From Opitutaceae bacterium (lineage in GTDB: Bacteria > Verrucomicrobiota > Verrucomicrobiia > Opitutales > Opitutaceae), in contig SYDD01000147.1 of the NCBI GenBank assembly GCA_005786775.1, positions 1 through 10,786 on the forward strand: DNA of 10,786 bases, read 5' to 3'. Shown piece after piece: positions 7,336 through 10,786 of the stretch. The first letter of the stretch is position 1. Each line of letters starts with the position of its first letter. The notes beneath the pieces were generated by a model. That model saw only the letters and a program-made list of their open reading frames with translations, had not been told where the DNA came from and ran no database searches. Position numbers and translations under genes: made by a program.

Positions 7336-8810
7336 ACACGCTGGAGCGGAGGCTGGGCGCCTGGTGGGCGCGGCTGAGCATCCGCTCCCGGCTCGCCCTC
7401 TGGTACGCGGCCGGCGGCACCGCCCTGGTCGCGGTCTTCGCGACCACCCTTTACGCCTTCGTGGCCGTGCGGCTCGCCCGGCCGCTCGATCACCAGCTGC
7501 GGCAGGATCTCGCGCAGGTGGAAGGTCAGCTGCGGGTGACGGCGGGACCGGCGCTGCGGTGGCGCGGGGCGGAACTCGAGACCGGGCAGTCCGACACCTC
7601 CGAGCACCCCTGGTTCGAACTCTGGGACGACCGCGGGAACCTCGTGGCGCGGCGCTGGCCGTTCACCGAGAACCGCAACCTGCTGCTGCCGCCGCCCAAC
7701 CGTCTCGCCGCCCCCGGCACGGTCAGTGTCTTCTCCGTCGCGCCGGACCTGCGCCTGCGCACCCTCACGGTCCCGTACCCGCTGGCCGGTGCCCCGGGGC
7801 CCTGGCTGCTGCGCCTAATCCGGGTCCACCAGCCCCACGCGGATGCCCTGCCCGACCTCCAGCTGATCATCCTCGTGGCCCTCCCCGTGGTCGTGACGCT
7901 CCTTGTCACGGGCGGATATTTCTTTACCCGGCGCTGGCTGCTACCCCTGGACCGGATGGCCGCCGAGGCCCAGCAGATCACCATCGAGGATTTGCAACGG
8001 CGGCTGCCCGTCGCGAACCCGCACGACGAGCTGGGGCGGCTCGCCGAGGTGTTCAACGTCACGCTCGACCGCCTGCAGAACTCCTTCGAGGCGCTGGACC
8101 GCTTCGTGGCCGACGCCTCCCACGAGCTTCGTACGCCCCTGACCACCTTGCGGAGCGTAGGGGAAGTCGGCCTGCGACGGGGCCGATCGGAAGAGGAATA
8201 CCGCGACATCATCGCCTCGATGCTGGAAGAGGCGCAGCGCCTGCAGCAGCTTGTGGAGCGCCTGCTCCAGCTCGCCAGCGCGGAGGGCCGCGGCGAGGCG
8301 CTTCATCCCGCGCCGGTGATACTCGACAAATTACTCGGGGCCTGCGTCCAAGAACTGGGTATCCTCGCGGAGCAAAAGAACCAGCGGCTGGTCGTCGCGG
8401 AGGCAGGCCTGCAACTCCGGACCGACCCAGTGATTCTCCGCCAGGCCCTGCAGAACCTGATCGACAACGCGATCAAGTACGGGCCCCCAGATTCGGAGGT
8501 GCGCGTCTCCAGCCGGGCTACGCCCGGCGGCGTGCTGATCGAGGTCGCGGACGAAGGACCGGGCATCAGCCCAGCCGACCGCACCCACCTGACGGGCCGA
8601 TTTTTTCGGACCGACCGGGCGCGCGGACGGGCCAGCGGCGGCTTCGGGCTGGGGCTAGCGATTACCAAGGCTTACCTGCGCGCCCTCGGCGGCAGCCTAG
8701 AACACGAACCGCGTTTGCCCCACGGCAGTATCTTCCGTCTGCGGCTACCAGACGGAAGAGAGCCGGCGGAACCGAGCCTCTCCTCACGCGGCCACGCGGC
8801 GCAGCCATAG
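7332..8810 (+). CDS. Two-component sensor histidine kinase (HAMP, HisKA, HATPase)
   Basis: A 492-residue inner-membrane sensor that should phosphorylate the adjacent regulator. TM1 is about residues 23-47 and TM2 about 176-200. Between them lies an outer sensor region of about 130 residues with no cysteine and no recognisable ligand motif. A HAMP linker follows (about 200-253), then the H-box FVADASHELRTPLTTL with His264. The ATPase domain has the N-box QNLIDNAIKYG (Asn379), G1 box VADEGPGIS (Asp407), F-box FFRTD and G2 box GGFGLGLA (437-443). I chose the GTG at 7332 because it overlaps the regulator stop by four bases; GGAG at 7317-7320 is a weak, distant Shine-Dalgarno. The ATPase fold should end near FRLRLP. 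The last ~18 residues are a tail whose coding DNA overlaps the opposing methyltransferase gene by 27 bases. The resemblance to CusS-type metal sensors is only general. Confidence 0.96.
   Translation: MNTLERRLGAWWARLSIRSRLALWYAAGGTALVAVFATTLYAFVAVRLARPLDHQLRQDLAQVEGQLRVTAGPALRWRGAELETGQSDTSEHPWFELWDDRGNLVARRWPFTENRNLLLPPPNRLAAPGTVSVFSVAPDLRLRTLTVPYPLAGAPGPWLLRLIRVHQPHADALPDLQLIILVALPVVVTLLVTGGYFFTRRWLLPLDRMAAEAQQITIEDLQRRLPVANPHDELGRLAEVFNVTLDRLQNSFEALDRFVADASHELRTPLTTLRSVGEVGLRRGRSEEEYRDIIASMLEEAQRLQQLVERLLQLASAEGRGEALHPAPVILDKLLGACVQELGILAEQKNQRLVVAEAGLQLRTDPVILRQALQNLIDNAIKYGPPDSEVRVSSRATPGGVLIEVADEGPGISPADRTHLTGRFFRTDRARGRASGGFGLGLAITKAYLRALGGSLEHEPRLPHGSIFRLRLPDGREPAEPSLSSRGHAAQP
8731..8759. 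terminator. Perfect 11-bp inverted repeat at a convergent gene end (possible terminator hairpin)
   Basis: TCTTCCGTCTG (8731-8741) and CAGACGGAAGA (8749-8759) are exact reverse complements separated by 7 bases (CGGCTAC). The element lies inside the kinase 3' coding end, encoding IFRLRLPDGR, and begins 24 bases beyond the stop of the minus-strand methyltransferase. For that gene it is well placed as a transcription terminator, although no T-run follows in either direction, so it would not be a classical intrinsic terminator. It could instead protect the 3' end of the message. Confidence 0.5.
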
Positions 8811-9728
8811 CTGCCCGCCGCCGCCCCGGGCGCACAGGGGCATCCGTTCCCGGAACCACTGGTGCCGCGTGTTGAATAGCAGGCCGGTGAAGAGCTCGAT
8901 GCGCCACGCCGCGTTGTGCATCAGGAAGGCGCGCAGCAGGTACTGCTCATTCCAGGCCCGGCCCTCGTCGAGCCACTCCCGCGGATACTCGAGGTTGCCG
9001 GCCACGTCGTGGATGTGCACCAGCACGCCCGGCGAGAGTGCCGGCAAGACCTCAAGGTAGAGGCGGTTCACGTCGCTGCCCACCTTGCTCACGTGCGAGG
9101 AATCGATGAACAACACGTCGTTCTCGCGCAGCTCCGCGAAGGCCGCGAGAGGCACCTCCTGCACGCGTCGCTCGACGAGCGTGCAACGGCCCGCGTCGTC
9201 CGGGCGCAGCAGCGGCCGGAGCCGGCGCATATCGGGGTCGATGAAGGTGAACGCGATGCGGCCGCCGAAGACATGCTCGTTGAGGTCGAGCATCGCCGCT
9301 GAGCTGAAACCGGAGCCGACTTCGATCACGCGGCGCGGCCGCGCCTCGCGCAGCATCCCGTAGAGCATGATCGCGTCGAAGTGCCCGTAGGAGGGGTTAT
9401 CCAGGTGATACCTCCGCCCCGGGGCCGGCTGCTCCGGAAAGGGCTGCTCGGGATACCACGCCGCGAACCGCTCCAGCCGCTCCAGTTGGGCCGCCTCGTT
9501 CAGGTCGATGCCAGGAAAAGGGGGGCCGGCCACGCCCCGCGCGAAGGCCTCGGCGACCTCCGCCCGCGAAGGCAGCGGGGAGTAGAAATGGCCGGGGGGG
9601 GAGAACCGGGCCCATTCCGCCTGGGCCTCGCGCAGCCGCGCCAGCTCCTCCCGCAGCCGGCGGTTCTCGCGCGCCAGCCGCCGGCGGAACGGCAGGTAAT
9701 CTAGCCACGACTCGGGACCGGCACTCAT
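8784..9728 (-). CDS. Class I SAM methyltransferase, Methyltransf_24-like
   Basis: A 314-residue predicted cytoplasmic methyltransferase. The N-terminus carries a charged coiled-coil-like stretch (about residues 15-38, rich in Arg, Leu and Glu). HFYSPLPS (47-54) and a Pro/aromatic-rich linker with NPSYGHFDAIMLYGMLR (111-127) follow. SAM-binding motif I is RRVIEVGSGFSS (132-143), with Asp164 (FTFIDPD) after strand 2 and DVLFIDSSHV (204-213) and VHIHDV (Asp241) further on. This set matches methyltransferases often seen next to glycosyltransferases and O-methylating natural-product enzymes; a sugar or lipid acceptor is an inference. The ATG at 9728 opens onto the divergent region without a Shine-Dalgarno sequence. 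The 3' end overlaps the kinase by 27 bases tail to tail. A run of eight C spans the Ser43-Pro44-Pro45 codons. There is no other minus-strand gene nearby, so it is probably a single-gene unit. Confidence 0.93.
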   Translation of the reverse strand: MSAGPESWLDYLPFRRRLARENRRLREELARLREAQAEWARFSPPGHFYSPLPSRAEVAEAFARGVAGPPFPGIDLNEAAQLERLERFAAWYPEQPFPEQPAPGRRYHLDNPSYGHFDAIMLYGMLREARPRRVIEVGSGFSSAAMLDLNEHVFGGRIAFTFIDPDMRRLRPLLRPDDAGRCTLVERRVQEVPLAAFAELRENDVLFIDSSHVSKVGSDVNRLYLEVLPALSPGVLVHIHDVAGNLEYPREWLDEGRAWNEQYLLRAFLMHNAAWRIELFTGLLFNTRHQWFRERMPLCARGGGGQLWLRRVAA

Positions 9729-9874
9729 CCCGGCGATGGTTCAGAGTCGGCCGTCCAGCGCAATCCCGCACCCGCCCCGCTGGACTGTCCAACCGGCCGG
9801 GGATCGCGCCGGCGCCAGCGGCCTTTTCTCTGGCCCGTCCCGCCCGCCCGCGCCATCACCTGACGTCCCCCCCA
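9729..9874. promoter_or_regulatory. Divergent intergenic region, presumed promoters for methyltransferase and sugar ABC transporter
   Basis: These 146 bases lie between two divergent genes and so should hold both promoters. No convincing -35/-10 pair is visible in this GC-rich stretch. A run of seven C (9867-9873) lies one base before the transporter ATG in place of a Shine-Dalgarno sequence. The methyltransferase side holds the inverted repeats listed separately. Promoter activity is inferred from orientation only. Confidence 0.5.
9753..9791. promoter_or_regulatory. Nested palindromes built from GTCCA/TGGAC units, possible operator
   Basis: GTCCAGCG (9753-9760) and CGCTGGAC (9778-9785) are exact reverse complements with a 17-base spacer. 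The second arm also forms the tighter palindrome TGGAC-T-GTCCA (9781-9791). There are thus three GTCCA/TGGAC half-sites within 39 bases. The site lies between a methyltransferase and a sugar importer, where a LacI- or GntR-type repressor site would be expected, but no regulator gene is in view. A cruciform or leader hairpin is the alternative. Confidence 0.45.
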
Positions 9875-10786
9875 ATGTCCGCCCCGCTCCTCGAGTTGCG
9901 CCGCATCACGAAGTCCTTCGGCGGCGCGCGCGCGCTCCGGGGCGTGGACTTCGAGCTGCGGGCCGGGGAGGTGCACGCCCTCCTAGGTGAGAACGGCGCC
10001 GGCAAGAGCACGCTCATCCGGATCATCACCGGCGCGCACCGTCCCGACGGGGGCACCGTTGCGCTGGAGGGCCGGCCGGCCGGTCCCCTCGACCCCCGCT
10101 CCGCCCAGCGGCTGGGGATCGCCTGCATCTACCAGCAACCGGCCCTCTTCCCCGATCTCTCCGTCGCCGAGAACCTCGCCCTCCGCCTCGAGTCCGGCGG
10201 CCCCCTGCGCCGCCTCGACTGGCCCGCGCGGCACCGGCGCGCCACCGCCCTGCTCGAACGCATCGGCGCCCGGATCGACCCGCGCCGCGAGGTCCGCGAA
10301 CTCTCGATGCCCGAGCAGCAGCTGGTCGAGATCGCGTGCGCCCTGGGTGCCGGCGCCCGCATCGTAATCATGGACGAGCCGACCGCGTCGCTCACCCAGG
10401 CGGAGCAGCGGCGGCTCCACGCAGTCGTCCGTGAACTCCGCGCCCAAGGCGCGGGCGTCGTCTACATCACCCACCGGCTCGAGGAGATCTTCGCCCTCGC
10501 GGACCGCGTCACGGTGCTGCGCGACGGCGAGAGCGTGGGCACTCGGCCGCTCGCCGGGCTCACGGAGCCGGAACTGATCCGCCTGATGGTCGGCCGGGAG
10601 GTCGCGCAACCCTATCCGCCGGCGGAACGCCCGCCGGGGGAGACGGTGCTCCGGGTGCGCGGGCTCGGCCGGCGCGACGCCGGGGTACGGGACGTCAGCT
10701 TTGATCTCCACGCCGGGGAGATCCTCGGCCTCGCGGGCCTCGTCGGCGCCGGGCGGACGGAACTGGCCCGTATCCTCTTCGGACTC
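9875..10786 (+). CDS. Sugar ABC importer ATP-binding protein, RbsA/MglA/XylG type (partial, runs off right edge)
   Basis: The frame is open for 304 codons to the window end; complete family members are about 500 residues with two ATPase domains in tandem. Domain 1 has Walker A GENGAGKST (38-46, Lys44), Q-loop IYQQ (Gln87), signature LSMPEQQ (143-149), Walker B IVIMDEP with catalytic Glu168, and switch His200 (YITHRLEEI). Domain 2 begins near residue 255 and shows GLVGAGRTE (288-296) with Arg294 where Walker A has Lys; this degenerate site is normal for the family. The protein would drive uptake of a monosaccharide with a permease and periplasmic binding protein, presumably encoded beyond the edge. 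The sugar cannot be told. The ATG at 9875 is chosen because MSAPLLELRRITKSFGG is a normal family start. It has no Shine-Dalgarno sequence, only a C-run. Confidence 0.96.
   Translation, partial: MSAPLLELRRITKSFGGARALRGVDFELRAGEVHALLGENGAGKSTLIRIITGAHRPDGGTVALEGRPAGPLDPRSAQRLGIACIYQQPALFPDLSVAENLALRLESGGPLRRLDWPARHRRATALLERIGARIDPRREVRELSMPEQQLVEIACALGAGARIVIMDEPTASLTQAEQRRLHAVVRELRAQGAGVVYITHRLEEIFALADRVTVLRDGESVGTRPLAGLTEPELIRLMVGREVAQPYPPAERPPGETVLRVRGLGRRDAGVRDVSFDLHAGEILGLAGLVGAGRTELARILFGL

Noticed and set aside
6625..8810. Assignment of the two-component pair as a copper/silver (CusRS-type) system
   Set aside because: The resemblance is only to the broad subfamily. No metal efflux genes are nearby and the sensor region lacks cysteine.
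7364..8875. Plus-strand open frame of 503 codons overlapping the histidine kinase in another frame
   Set aside because: Ala/Arg/Pro-rich with no motifs, while the frame starting at 7332 has every kinase box in order.
10736..10762. Walker A lysine replaced by arginine in the second ATPase domain of the ABC protein
   Set aside because: GLVGAGRTE is the normal degenerate form in the second half of RbsA/MglA/XylG proteins, so it is not a loss-of-function sign.

Overview
This is a very GC-rich, densely coding bacterial window with eight protein genes and no gene-free stretch longer than about 150 bases. There are no tRNA or rRNA genes, CRISPR arrays or insertion sequences. The base composition, near-absence of Shine-Dalgarno sequences and gene style would fit a GC-rich Verrucomicrobiota (Opitutaceae-like) genome. 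That assignment is an inference with low confidence; Acidobacteriota, Planctomycetota or a GC-rich proteobacterium remain possible.

Layout. (1) Bases 1-4763 hold a minus-strand run read right to left: a 703-residue multi-pass membrane protein with a beta-rich soluble tail (4763-2652), a class I SAM methyltransferase (2593-1856), and a second multi-pass membrane protein that leaves the window on the left (1836-1). Gaps of 58 and 19 bases suggest one operon. (2) A 144-base divergent region (4764-4907) separates this run from plus-strand genes: a GT4-type glycosyltransferase with an extra N-terminal beta-rich module (4908-6557), then an OmpR-type response regulator (6625-7335) and its histidine kinase (7332-8810), joined by a GTGA overlap. 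(3) A minus-strand class I methyltransferase (9728-8784) converges on the kinase and overlaps its 3' end by 27 bases, next to a perfect 11-bp inverted repeat. (4) A second divergent region (9729-9874) carries palindromic GTCCA/TGGAC units and leads into a plus-strand ABC ATPase of the RbsA/MglA/XylG sugar-importer type, cut by the right edge.

Functionally, the left and central genes look like part of a surface-glycan assembly or decoration locus: membrane proteins resembling GT-C enzymes, a cytoplasmic GT4 transferase and SAM methyltransferases. A two-component system sits inside it and may control it. The sugar importer at the right edge probably starts a separate unit. I found no clearly new defence, mobile or RNA system. 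The best leads are the poorly characterised membrane proteins, the accessory module on the glycosyltransferase, and three inverted-repeat elements at gene boundaries.
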